A stretch of 64,000 bases of DNA from Lonicera japonica (lineage: Eukaryota > Streptophyta > Magnoliopsida > Dipsacales > Caprifoliaceae). Both the position numbers and the translations under genes were made by a program. Positions 32,701-43,979 of the stretch are shown here, piece after piece. Numbering within the stretch: position 1 is the first letter of the stretch; every line of letters starts with the position of its first letter. Below the pieces are notes generated by a model. The model was not told where the DNA came from and made no database searches. It saw only the letters and a list, made by a program, of their open reading frames with translations. The DNA is taken from positions 36,001 through 100,000 of the forward strand of contig JAKCWG010000526.1 in assembly GCA_021464415.1 (NCBI GenBank), written 5' to 3'.

Positions 32701-33745
32701 TTAATTTTTGGGCCTTGGAGTACTGTTTTTGTTTTGGCCATAAATTTTCGCTCGTAACTCCGATTGAGGCGTTCTTTATCTCCACGGAAAGGTATTTCAA
32801 AGATCTACAAATTTCTAAGAGAAAGTTTTCCCAAATTATGGATAGATGTTTCTCAGAAATTCACCGAAGACAGCGCTCTGCCGAAACGCTACCGAATGAC
32901 CAGAATTTTGCAATGGGTCTACTTTGCGCCCTGTTTTGACCCACGAGGAGTGTGAATTGGACTTTAGCCAAAACATAAAAGTTGTAGAATGATACAAATA
33001 TTAGACACCTTCGAGAATGGAATCTCATTCCAATAAATAAAGAAGAAATTACGATAGCTCAAAGATAGCTAAAAATAACAAATTGCAAAAGACCAAAACT
33101 TCTTATTTACCAACCAAAATCAAATCGAACCACCCAAATCACCTAACGATCACTCGCATAAATATAAATAAGCGAATATAATTCAATTTAATACAAATTA
33201 AAGTATGGGGTATTACATCTAGCCTCAGCTATGACCCGGATGATCAGAGGGTCTACAAGAATTGCATCTCCAGTAACTAAAACCATCTGAGAAAAAGCAT
33301 AAACAAGATAAGCAGCAATCCGACCTGAATAAAATGCCGGATCATCACCATGACGAATGAAGAAGTCCACCATGTGACGCAGATGAAGTCGCCCGTCTAC
33401 TATCATCGATCGACAGTCACTCTCCCTCAAACCCATCAACTCAGCCAACATAATTGGCGGGCTCCTAACATCTCTCAGGGACGCCAATGGCCAAGAAACA
33501 TCATGTTGCATCAGTAATGTGAACTCCTCAATCGTCGGGCATAACTCATCCAATCCAATGCGGAAATAGTGATCCTCTGGATCCTCGAACTGAACAAGAC
33601 CTAGGAGGAAATACCAGTTGATATCATGAGAACACCATCGATGAAGATGGCTCGGGTCGCCCCAATTGAGGCCATAGTCAGCCTCAGCGAAAGACAAAAA
33701 ATCGGATAGAAGGGCAAAAACAGCAGTGGTACAAAAGGTAGACAT
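29719..33745 (-). pseudogene. Antisense gene B (DUF7745-like) of the second Tat element, split by a solo LTR
   Basis: The first part (33745-33218) starts MSTFCTTAVF and has FRIGLDELCPTIEEF, the same motif as gene B of copy 1. The second part (30332-29719) has IRWEIPWWRMR and GGQNYIRIRGL, matching the copy 1 protein in order. Between them sits a 2885-bp LTR with target duplication TCTAG. Apart from the insertion and some frame damage near 30109-30330, the frame is well kept. Conservation of this gene in two diverged families, always antisense and downstream of pol, argues that it matters to the element. Confidence 0.85.
30333..33217. mobile_element. Solo LTR, about 2.9 kb, TGTAACACCCC...TATTACA (Del/Tekay-like)
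   Basis: The ends are TGTAACACCCC and GGGGTATTACA, flanked by a perfect 5-bp duplication TCTAG (30328-30332 and 33218-33222). No coding frame is seen inside. Size and termini fit LTRs of Del/Tekay chromoviruses, but orientation and family are not proven. A pair of GC-rich inverted repeats lies at 32598-32633 and 32662-32697. Confidence 0.85.
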
Positions 33746-33831
33746 GATGACAAAGAAAGAAGAAGTATTTTAGGCTAGAAAGATAGAATGGGTATTGAAC
33801 ACAACGAGGAAAAAAGGACAAATTCGTGCTC

Positions 33832-33931
33832 TATTTATAGCAAAAGGTACGGGCTAACCGCAAGGTTAGCTAGCAACCGTGCAGTTGGCTCCCAACCGTA
33901 CAGCAACCCCCTTCAAGTAGGGCTTGCGGTT
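33832..33931 (-). promoter_or_regulatory. Promoter of antisense gene B (second family): AACCG-type palindromes plus TATA box
   Basis: TATAAATA on the minus strand (33832-33839) is 87 bp before the start codon (33745). Upstream of it, in the transcription direction, are AACCGCAAGGTT (33856-33867), AACCGTGCAGTT (33875-33886), AACCGTACAGCA (33894-33905) and a half-site GCTTGCGGTT (33922-33931). The motif resembles that in the LTR of the same element and differs from the copy 1 palindrome. Confidence 0.6.
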
Positions 33932-33939
33932 GGACCTCC

Positions 33940-34347
33940 ACTTTGTCAAAAATTTTCATTTTTTCAAACTTTTGTTTTACAATACATCAAGATGCGAATA
34001 TTGCCAGACTTTATTCAGAACGAACGATCCATCATTGCACGCATATAGGTTTGATAATTACTTGCCCACATATATACTTAACCATTTTTACAATCAAATT
34101 CACAACGATTTTATCACATTCTCATTTTTCAAACACATTACATATCACACACAGACATATTTTCTTCAAAATAAAATACTTCATTAATTAAAAATTAAAA
34201 CCCAGTCACCATAATTTATAACTCAAAATAAACAACTTGTTCATAAAAACAAAACATAAATACCTATAGTTAATAACTTATTTCAAAACTAAAAACATTT
34301 CCTCAAAAACACAAAGCACTAAACCCAATACTAAACCATCAAAATAA
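33940..34347. other. Spacer between antisense genes A and B of the second Tat element
   Basis: AT-rich, no conserved frame; corresponds in position to 4799-5117 of copy 1. Confidence 0.5.
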
Positions 34348-34963
34348 CTAAGGCTGCGGAGAAGGGGGAGGATCCATCGTAAGCGGGTGCTTCGCTTCCG
34401 TCTCACCGACACCCTCCGCCGGACTCTCTGAAGCTATACGACCACGGCCCTGAGGGGGAGGAGCAAGTCTCGACGTCCGACTCGACTGCTCCCCGCCATG
34501 AACCGACTGCGAAGGTACAGCTGATTAGGAACACAAACGAGAGGGATGGTAAGTAGCTGTCATGTCAGCCGCCAAACGCCGACTATACTTCCCCATGTAC
34601 TCTGTCGGGAAAAGAGCCGCAAATGTCAACAACCCGTAGGCGTTGAAGTAGCTCCTCATCAACTTAGCCACCTCCCGAAGACGAAACAAGCCCATCTATC
34701 AAGAACAGACATGCAATCCATCACTATTTTAAAAACACCGCATATATGAAATACTTTTTACACTGGTAAACAAAATCATACCTCCTCGTCCGAAATGTGT
34801 GATAATGCACCCATCTGCTCATCGTCCATGGGCACGTTGGGAATCTGGTACTGCTTCAGCCGGCCAAAATCCATGTAAGGAATATCTTTAGGATACTCAA
34901 GGATCGAATAAGACGTCGACGCCCTGCCAGCCTGTGACGGACCCGCCTCAGCTCCACCAACTC

Positions 34964-35799
34964 TGTAACGACCCGGTCCCACCTCAGTACGATATTGTCC
35001 GCTCTGGGTAGCGTCCTAGACAGGCCTCAGCCCCAGGACATCTACCCTCACGGCTTTGTTTTTGGGAGCTCACGACCAGCTTCCCAGGGGGTCACCCATC
35101 CCTGGATTGCTCTGGTCCAAGCACGCTTAACTTCGGAGTTCTCATGGAATCCGAAGCCAGTGAGCGACCCAAAAGGCCTCGTACTTAATTAGCGACCATA
35201 TCTTACTTATATGGGTCTCCAAGGATCCCCCAACTTCCGGTGTGGGATGCCCCCTTTGAGCTACCATTCCTCCACACAAGGGAGTACTCATCGCTCGAGC
35301 TACCATTCCTCCACACAAGGGAGTACTCATCACTCAGGGCGTCACATCCTTCCCCCCAAGGGAATCGACGTCCTCGTCGACACACCGTACTCTATGGGGT
35401 CCGCTCTGATACCATTTGTAACGACCCGGTCCCACCTCAGTACGATATTGTCCGCTCTGGGTAGCGTCCTAGACAGGCCTCAGCCCCAGGACATCTACCC
35501 TCACGGCTTTGTTTTTGGGAGCTCACGACCAGCTTCCCAGGGGGTCACCCATCCCTGGATTGCTCTGGTCCAAGCACGCTTAACTTCGGAGTTCTCATGG
35601 AATCCGAAGCCAGTGAGCGACCCAAAAGGCCTCGTACTTAATTAGCGACCATATCTTACTTATATGGGTCTCCAAGGATCCCCCAACTTCCGGTGTGGGA
35701 TGCCCCCTTTGAGCTACCATTCCTCCACACAAGGGAGTACTCATCGCTCGAGCTACCATTCCTCCACACAAGGGAGTACTCATCACTCAGGGCGTCACA
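34964..35799 (-). mobile_element. Cassandra TRIM element with identical-looking LTRs
   Basis: Two 383-bp LTRs (34964-35346, 35417-35799) appear identical by eye and flank a 70-bp internal region. The duplication AACTC is perfect (34959-34963, 35800-35804). In the minus direction the primer site TGGTATCAGAGC (35403-35414, tRNA-iMet) follows the right LTR, and a purine tract (complement of 35347-35361) precedes the left one. Each LTR contains a 5S rRNA-like segment. There is no coding capacity, as usual for this non-autonomous family. Matching LTRs mean a recent insertion. Confidence 0.93.
35067..35165 (-). repeat. 5S rRNA-like segment in left Cassandra LTR
   Basis: The minus strand includes AGAACTCCGAAGTTAAGCGT and GGATGGGTGACC, which match the plant 5S rRNA internal promoter region. 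The same segment recurs at 35520-35618. It is part of the Cassandra LTR and not a functional 5S gene: the ends of 5S rRNA are diverged and there is no 5S tandem array. Confidence 0.85.
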
Positions 35800-36335
35800 A
35801 ACTCCTCTGTCCGCCGAGGGGGTATCCTCATCAGTCTCCTCCATCCTCTCTGACTCCGGGGCCACCTCCTTCCCTTTCCCCTTTCGCCCACTTCAGGCTC
35901 CGGCACCTCACCTGCACCCATATCTGCCCTTAAACAAGCGGCGTAATCTATCACCTCCCAAAACACAATACCACGTGTAGCGCCTGTCGATGGAGTAGAT
36001 AATGAATACGGCCTCAGACCTACTGACCTGGCACCAGGAGACCCAACAGAAGTACGCAAAAATGGCGACAAGGAAACATGCTGAGCCCAATCCATATCTC
36101 TGGGCCCAAACAAGGGTAATGAACCTTACACCGACCCACGTCCCTCCGATGTTTGAGCCGACTCCAACATCTGCCTCATCGCCTCTGACGACAACTGGGG
36201 TGTCCTCCCCGACATAATTGGTATGACGAGTGATCTAGATGTCGGACTCCGGCCACTAACTGGACTCCGACCCCCAACTGGGCTCTTACCTCCCCTAGGC
36301 CCCCTACCTCGTCCAGTAGATACCACAACCGTCGG

Positions 36336-38132
36336 TGATAAACACTCAAAAATGCCATATTTTATACCCCAAAGGCTTCTTGGTAGTCTGTTATTATTGC
36401 CTAAATTGTGCTAATATCATCTTTTGTTTACTTTATAAGTGAAAAGTAAAAATAGTTTAATTTTGTGCCAAATTTAACTAACAATGCAGCAAAGATGTGT
36501 CAAAAAGTAATGGAAATTGTTCCGGTGGCTAGGCAAGCTTAAAATTGATGATTGATCATGTTCTAAGAGGTTTGGAAGTCCAAATCCAAGAAGAAGTGCA
36601 TTAATATTTAAGTGCGCGAAAAATTTGCTTTTGATCATTTAGGTGACAGTTCGGTATTTTGATGATAACTTTACGCTCAAAACTCAGAATTTTGCGTGCT
36701 ATATATGGTTAGAAAGAAGACTCAAAGGGATACAACTTTTGTGTTTTGACGATCTTCATATTCCAGCATCTTGATGGTGACAAAAGGTCCTAAACCTACT
36801 GCCTGCGCACAGCCGCGGAAATGAGTGGTTTTATTTCTCTCTTATGAGCCCTCTCCCAAACCATTTATCTCATTATCCATTATGGAAGCTCACATAAACA
36901 TTCTCCAGCAGCCCATATTTTTTAATCATCCCATCAACCAAGCCCATTATCTCCTTTACCTTATCAAGCACCTTCCTTTCCTAAAATTAATTTTCTTGCT
37001 CTCCACTCCATCTAAATTAATTCCTTTTCTAAACCTTCCATTTTTCTCCCCTTAAACCCTAATTCTTACACCTATAAATAAAGGCCCTTAGCCCCCATTC
37101 TAGACACACAACCACAAGAGAGAAATAAACTTGTGAAGATATAGCGAGAGAAGGAGTCGCGCACACCACCGCCGGAAAATCATTCAACCGGAGTTCTAAA
37201 TTTCAAGGAGAGTTTTATTTATTGGAATTTTTATTATTATTTTGTAAGTTCCTCTTTGATATTGAGATTAATATTTTAATTGAGCAATTAAATTGATTTA
37301 ATATCATTCTTGTGTTCAATATTTATGATGGAAAGCTAATCTCCTTTCAAGGGGAGAGATGAAACCCCAATATTTAATTTAACTTATATTATTGCATGTA
37401 GTACCCATGTGATTAATTTAATAAAAAATTCTTTTGATTGACCTCCAAGAGAGGCAATCCAATTTAGTGTGATTATTGATTTAAGAAACAAACTACACAC
37501 CATAGAATTTTCTTGAGTTGATTTTAATCACTAAATTCTCTTCTAAACTTTAATTGTTAATATGGATGGGTGTTGAACCTTTGTGTTTTCCTTAAGTGGC
37601 GATTCATTGGAAACTTACTTTACTCCATATTATTATTTTTATGAAAGAAGCAAATTGGATTTTACAAAAGATTTAAGATAAAAATTGGTTTTAAGGTTAT
37701 ATCTTGAAATTACTAGTTTACTTGAATATTAAGATCATGCTACGTACCATAGGTGACTCCTAAGTGTTTAAGTAAATTAGAATTTCTATTTTATCATGGG
37801 TACATACATGTGGTAATGAAATAGTTAAATTAAAGTAATTGGTTGTGGATTCTTAACCCTTGATTTCTTTTAATATTTGATTAATCTTTCTTGTGAATTG
37901 CTAATTAGTTATTCTTTAATTTTAATTTTAATAATAAAAAAAAGAAAAGAAAAATACTTTCCAAAATCAAAATTGGTTTTAATTTGGCAATCATAAGTTT
38001 TTTCTATAATTTTCAATTCCTTCCCCCGAGATTTGGATTGACCCCTTATTTTCCCACTTTACTATGCCTAATTAGATTTTTGTAGATAAGGGTTTTTGTT
38101 TGCAGTCTTGATACGAGTAGAGACGCGCAACA
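36336..38132 (+). repeat. 5' LTR of the Athila element (about 1.8 kb)
   Basis: Starts TGATAAACACTC and ends GCGCAACA just before the primer site. A TATA box (TATAAATA) is at 37073-37080. The length suits Athila. No 3' partner is present, so the left border is set from TG and from the break in the Tat element. Confidence 0.75.
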
Positions 38133-38135
38133 AAA

Positions 38136-38150
38136 TGGCGCCGTTGCCGA
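38136..38150 (+). promoter_or_regulatory. Primer-binding site of the Athila element (tRNA-Asp type)
   Basis: TGGCGCCGTTGCCGA lies three bases after the LTR end. It is the usual Athila primer site, complementary to the 3' end of tRNA-Asp. Confidence 0.8.
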
Positions 38151-39162
38151 ATTGGTGAAGAAGGAAATAATTGAAGATTTGTAGAGCATAATGATTCTCT
38201 TTGTAATAGATTAGGAAACTTTCTTTATTTTTATTTTCCTTTTTAATTTTAGGAAACTTTTTTTTAGGTAGTTTATTTCTTCTTTTTTGGATTGTACTTG
38301 GATATTGGACTTTTTAAATTATAATTTTATCTGGGGAGTCCCAGATTAAGGTTAAACAGGTGCAATCATTTAGGGAAACTGAACAAACAGAGATTGCAAC
38401 TTTTAAGGAAACCAAAGATCGGATTTGAAGACTCTCTGTTTGGGTTAGTAGGACTCTCGGGGACGACTGAAATTTAGGAGAAATTTCCCCCCGATCAACT
38501 CAACTTCGTCATAACCCTAGAGGTAAATTTTTTAATCACTCGCGCCTCTCTTGTTAGCGAGTTCAATTCCTGCGTGCTCCAACTTGCTTACGTGCTTATA
38601 TTCCCGCATTCTTCATATTGTGCTAAAATTGAACCTAAGGCCTGTACTCGGTCATTGAAACGAGTTGGGATTTTATCACCCACTCAATCACTTCCAATTG
38701 CTTGCTAACCATAAGTCGTCACTTAATAAAATCAATTAATTAGCGAGCCAATTAGGGATCGGTGTTCATAGGACCTCTTTGAAAGAAGAATGTGTTGGTC
38801 ACTCCAGTGAGTATCTATCAAATCAACAATGTCTTGAAAAGTTCTGGCATAAGACCTAAAGATGTCTAAGGAGGCAGGGATTTAAGTGGCCTTAGCCCCC
38901 CTCGTCTTTCCTGGGAACTCACCTGGTTGTTGATTTTGGTAGCCTTAACTGGTAAGCTAGCAGTTCTATCTAGAAAAGATAGGAGCACAATTTTTTTTAG
39001 GCGCATCAAGATATCGTGTTTTAAGCGCCCGCGAATAATTAAAATTGGACTACCCTTTCACACAAGCAAAAAAATCAAAACATTATGTGTTAGATGTTGT
39101 TGTGTTAGGAATCCTTTTGTGTGTACTTGAGTCTTTGAGTCCTTGTTTAGTAGGAGTTTTTC
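38151..39162 (+). other. Leader of the Athila element
   Basis: About 1 kb of non-coding DNA between primer site and gag. No feature recognised beyond short AT-rich tracts. Confidence 0.6.
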
Positions 39163-40599
39163 ATGAAAGTTTGGGCAGGTCGAGATTTTGCCAATCGTCT
39201 AATACGATCATCTAGTGAGTCATCATTACCATCTTTTGATTCACGTCCCATTTCACCACCACATATTCTTGCACCTTAGCCTCCACCGGAAATGGGTGCT
39301 AAACGAGCCTTAAAGGATTACTTTGCTCCCATTACTGCAAACCCACCCACATGCATTGTTCTCCCGCCCACTGCGGCCACTCAATTCGAGATTCGGCCTG
39401 CCACAATTTCTATGCTCTCAAGCTTTCATGGCTTGGATCGTGAAAGTCCATACACTCATTTAAGCAAATTCCTCAATGTATGTGCCACCTTTAGAAATCA
39501 AAATTTAGATGAGGAAAATGTGCGTTTAAGATTGTTTCCTTTCTCCCTTCAAGGTAAGGCATCTTTATGGCCTAACTCTTTGCCTCCAAATTCCATCACA
39601 TCTTGGGATCAACTTGTGAGGAAGTTCATGTCTAAGTTTTACCCCATGAGTAAGACCAATGAAATTCGCCAAGCAATTCACGATTTTCGTCAAAAACCAA
39701 ATGAGCAATTCTATGAAGCATGGGATCGCTTCCAAGATTTCATCATCAAATGCCCTCACCATGGTCTTGAAAAAAGCCGTCTAGTTCAAAGCTTTTACAA
39801 TGGCCTGAACCCTAGTTCACGTAACATTATTGAGTCTATGCATAGAGGAAAGTTCATGAGTCTGACCCCTACTGAGGCCTATAACTTTCTTATGGAACTA
39901 GGAGAGGATTCCCAACAGTGGGATGCCTCAAATGCATTTTCTAGGACTAATCCATCACCTAGGTCTGGAGGAATGTATGAGGTCAAAAGTGACCCCAAGC
40001 TTAAGCATTTAATGCATGGGTTAACATCTTTGACCAAAACTGTCGAGGCTTTGGCTTGTTCCATGAAGCACCACACTAACAAACCCACACCCATCATGAG
40101 TGTCCATAATGAGCCCAACACCTTTCCATGCACCATTTGTTATAGTTCTGACCACACGGCACACTCATGCCCTACATTTTTTCCTGAACCTGAACCTACC
40201 ATGGAGCAAGCTTGTGAAGTCAATAACTATAGGAAACCCACCCCTGCAACCTTTAATCAACACTATAATCCTGAATGGCGAAATCACCCTAACTTCTCAT
40301 GGAGGCAAGAACAACCTCTCATCCAGCAACGTTCTCAAACTCAAGTTAGAGGTCCTCCGGGTTTCCAATCACAAGCTAGGCAGCCTCACTTACAATTTAC
40401 CACCCAAAGTAATTTCCAGGGTCAAGATCGTAATTCATCCACTGGCCAGCCTCCTTTGGCTCAGCAAATTATCCCTATGTCTGGGTCTTCCTATGACTAT
40501 TCTCAGCCACTTAGTGCTAATCGTGAAATGGTCCCACAGTCTTCACACACTGCCCCTCAGCAACCTCAAAAACTAGCACTTGAAGACATGTTTCTTTAG
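39163..40599 (+). pseudogene. gag: Athila gag with an early stop
   Basis: The likely start at 39163 reads MKVWAGRDFANRLIR and is cut by TAG at 39277-39279. From 39292 the frame is open for 435 residues. The gag domain (about residues 35-170 of this frame) has LSSFHGLDRESPY and FYEAWDRFQDF. A zinc knuckle CTICYSSDHTAHSC (CX2CX4HX4C) is near residue 280. The tail is Gln/Pro-rich. The N-terminal W-GRD-RL pattern resembles that of the Tat gags. Confidence 0.85.
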
Positions 40600-41123
40600 T
40601 TTATGACTAAACATGAACAGTCTATCCAGTGAATTAAGCAATGTTTAAATGAAATTGATTCTGAGCGTGAAAAGGGTCATTTTCCTAGCCAACCAGTTAC
40701 TAATCCTAAGGGGACTAGTAAATAACTTATTTTCGAGGTTAATTCATCCACTGGTCAGTCTCAATATCACGGTGAATTAAAGGCTATCACTACCTTGCCG
40801 TCTGGACGACAAGTTGACAATCATGTTAGCATGTCCCCCGAGTCTGATCCACCCACCATTCCTGAACCCACCCACCAGGAAATTGTAGCTAAGACTCCTG
40901 AGCCTAGTTCATTGATCACTCAATCCAAAGGTTCTTCCAAGAAAAAACCTGAGTCCACCCCTAAGGAGACCACAATCTATGTGCCCAAGGCACTGTTTCT
41001 TGATAGGTTAGCCCCAACCAAGAGACCCAAGCAATTTGATGAGATTAAGGAAGTGTTTCAAAATGTCCATATCAATATTCCATTCTTAGTGCTATCCAGC
41101 ATATCCCATCTTATGCCAAGTTT
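40600..41123 (+). pseudogene. Athila gag-protease linker with stops and a frameshift
   Basis: Continues gag-pol in frame fragments, with stops near 40630 and 40722. The last part (40795-41127) has IYVPKALFLDRL and a frameshift near 41090, after which the protease frame starts. No separate gene is implied. Confidence 0.65.
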
Positions 41124-43858
41124 TTGAAAGACTTGTGTATTGTTAAGAGGAGGACTAATGTTCCTCGTGATGCCTTCATTGCTGACCAAGCTACTTCTGT
41201 CATTCAACAGAAAGGCGTGGTCAAATATAAGGATCTCGGTCGTCCAACTGTTTCATGCATGTTAGGAGACAAGTACACTACTCATGCCTTACTTGATTTA
41301 GGCGCTAGTGTGAACCTTTTACCATACTCTCTCTACCAAGAGTTGGGTTTGAAGAATATGAAGCCCACTCGAGTCACTCTGCAACTTGTAGATCGATCTG
41401 TCAAGGTCCCTTGTGGGATTGTTAAAGATGTTTTGGTTAAAGTCTCAGATTTTTATTATCCTGTAGATTTTATTGTTCTTGATACCCAAACATCTAATGA
41501 CACTATCCCCTTAATTCTAGGTCGTCCATTCTGGGCCACTGCCAATGCGCTCATTAATTGTCGAAATGGGTCCATGACCCTAACTTTTAGGAACCTAACT
41601 ATGGAAGTCAACATTTTCCAACTCATGAAACAACCTTCTGATGTTGACATCTGTGTCATCGATAGTCTAGTTCAAGATATGGTAGACCACTCGTTTCCAG
41701 ACAATGCACTACATCAATGTATGAGCTATTTTGGGTCTAATTTTGATATAGATGATTCCATTAGTGAAGTCAATGCTTTGTCAGACTCCACCCCATCCAT
41801 GGATCTTGATAGTTGGGCTGATCGCTTCAATCCTCTTAAACCTGAAGATCTTCTAGTTGTCCATAGTGAGCCTAGTAGTGTGCCTATGAGTAATTATGCT
41901 CTTGAGTCTCCCACACCTGAGCCTGAGTCCATCTCCCCTCATGTTGAAACCTCACCAAAACCTTTGGACCTAAAACCTCTACCTTCTGAATTAAAATATA
42001 TCCATCTAGGTCTAGGTACCAACCATCCTGTCATTGTTGCTTATAATCTTACATCAGAACAAGAAGCTCAGTTGGTTGACGTCCTTCAACAATACAAGTC
42101 TGCCTTAGGTTGGACCATTTCTGACCTCAAAGGTATTAGTCCGACCATTTGCAGCCATCGTATTCACTTAGAAGAAGCAGCAAAACCTTCTCGAGAACCA
42201 CAACGTCAACTTTACCCATGCATGAAAGAAGTCGTTCGTACTGAGGTGCTGAAATTACTTGATGCAGGTACTATATACCCAATCTCTGATAGTCAATGGG
42301 TCAGCCCTGTCCATGTTGTTCTAAAAAAATCTAGAATCACCGTGGTGAAAAATACTGAGAATGAGTTAGTACCAACCCGAGTCCAAACTGGGTGGCGAGT
42401 TTGCGTTGATTATCGAAAATTGAATTATGTCATAAGGAAAGACCACTTTCCTCTTCCTTTCATTGATCAAATGCTCGAGCGTCTTGCAGGTCATTCATTC
42501 TATTGTTTTCTAGATGGTTACTTAGGGTATAACCAAATACCCGTCGCTCCAGAAGACCAAGAAAAAACTACCTTCACATGTCCATTTGGCACTTTTTCCT
42601 ATTCTCGTATGCCTTTCGGCCTTTGCAATGCACCTGCGACCTTTCAAAGGTGTATGACTAGCATTTTTAGTGACATGGTGGAACAATTTTTAGAGGTCTT
42701 TATGGATGATTTCTCTGTCTACGGCTCTTCATTTAATGAATGTCTATCCCATCTCACCATGGTCTTAGGGCGCTGTCAAGAAAAAAATCTTGTCTTAAAT
42801 TGGGAAAAATGTCATTTCATGGTCAAGAAAGGCATTGTCTTAGGTCATGTCATCTCTTTTAATGGGATTGAGGTTGATAAAGCAAAGGTAGATTTGATTT
42901 CCTCTCTCCCACTTCCAAAATCAGTTAAGGATATTCGTTCCTTTTTACGGCATGCAGGCTTCTATCGTCTCTTTATTAAAGATTTTTCTAAAATTGCCCG
43001 ACCTTTGACCAATCTTCTTGCTAAAGATGCTCCTTTTATCCTTGATGAATCATGTGTTGCAGCCTTTGAGCGTCTTAAGGCCGAGCTGACATCAGCCCCA
43101 ATCATTCGCCCTCCTGACTGGGGCATACCTTTTGAAATAATGTGCGATGCATCTGACCACGCCATTGGGGCTGTGTTGGGCCAAAGAGTTAACAAACTTC
43201 CTCATGTCATTTATTATGACAGTAAGACCCTTGACCCAGCCCAAGTCAACTATACCACCACTGAAAAAGAATTGTTAGCAGTTGTCTTTGTCCTTGACAA
43301 ATTTCGAGCCTACCTTCTAAGGTCCCATGTCATCGTTTACACTGACCATGCAGCTTTAAGGCATCTCCTTGATAAAAGGGATGCTAAACCACGACTCATC
43401 CGTTGGATCCTTTTGCTACAAGAGTTTGACTTAGCCATCCAAGATAAGAAGGGTACTGAAAATGCGGTTGCTGACCATTTGTCTAGGCTTATGGTCGTCT
43501 CTCATGACAATCACTTACCGATTTCTGAATCCTTCCCAGATGAGCAACTTTTTGCTCTTTCTTATTCTCCTTGGTTTGCAGACATTGTGAATTTTCTCGT
43601 CACAAACCAGCTTCCTAACCATTGGAATAAGCAAGATAGATCCAAATTCTTGTAAATGGTGAAATATTACTCTTGGGATGATCCTTACCTTTTCAAATAT
43701 TGTCCTGATCAAATCATTTGTAAATGTATCCCAAAGTATGAGCAGTCCAAAATCTTGTCCTTTTGCCATGATCATGCTTGTGGAGGCCATTTTAGTTCCA
43801 AGAAAACCGCAGCAAAAGTTCTACAAAGCGAATTTTATTGGCCTACCTTGTTTCGATG
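41124..43858 (+). pseudogene. pol: Athila pol: protease, RT, RNase H, partial integrase
   Basis: An 843-residue open frame. Protease has LLDLGASVNLLP (about 55-67). RT has WRVCVDYRKLN, MPFGLCNAPATFQ and FMDD (about 530). RNase H has FEIMCDASDHAIGAV and YTDHAALRHL. After a stop (43653-43655) the integrase zinc domain continues in frame (CHDHACGGHFSSKKT, 43765-43810), and homology ends near 43858. The RT-RNase H section looks intact, but without the integrase core the copy cannot integrate by itself. Confidence 0.92.
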
Positions 43859-43979
43859 TGAGATTTATAGTCTCAACTTTATAAAGTTGGTTAATGGTAT
43901 AGGCACATGATTTTTTTTAATTAGGGTACATCTAAATAGATTAAAATTTGCATTTTACCATGTTCTTTTACTACTAGTA

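Larger units (their letters stand above)
20740..36335 (+). mobile_element. Decayed plus-strand Tat-lineage element with antisense genes (second family)
   Basis: Order: truncated 5' LTR, leader, gag, pol with dual RNase H, then gene B and gene A on the opposite strand. It is the same plan as copy 1 but clearly a different family: the LTRs barely align and the promoter palindrome differs. It is interrupted by a solo LTR (30333-33217) and a Cassandra (34964-35799). It stops at an Athila insertion at 36336, beyond which I cannot find its continuation. Confidence 0.85.
34348..36335 (-). pseudogene. Antisense gene A (3' part) of the second Tat element, split by Cassandra
   Basis: Last exon about 34695-34348 (RLREVAKLMRSYFNAYG..., stop at 34348-34350). 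An intron at about 34696-34776 has GT-AG borders. The preceding exon ends in HISDEEV and contains YPKDIPYMDFGRLKQYQIP, matching PLPRDISYVGAGLCRYSVPEYP of copy 1. The intron is at the same place in both families. The exon is interrupted by Cassandra (34964-35799) and resumes to 36335 as a Pro/Ser/Arg-rich region. The 5' exons, including the PMD signature, are lost beyond the Athila insertion. Confidence 0.7.
36336..43858 (+). mobile_element. Athila-lineage Ty3/gypsy element, truncated in integrase
   Basis: 5' LTR, TGGCGCC primer site, leader, gag and pol are in order on the plus strand. Protease-RT sequence (DLGAS, FMDD) and gag are of Athila type. The element stops inside the integrase zinc domain near 43858; the integrase core, the 3' region and the 3' LTR are missing. 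It is inserted in antisense gene A of the second Tat element, and that element is not found again on the other side, so a later deletion removed both. Confidence 0.9.

Noticed and set aside
35067..35165. Functional 5S rRNA gene
   Set aside because: Only the central part resembles 5S rRNA, it recurs in both Cassandra LTRs, and it is enclosed by the target duplication of the element.
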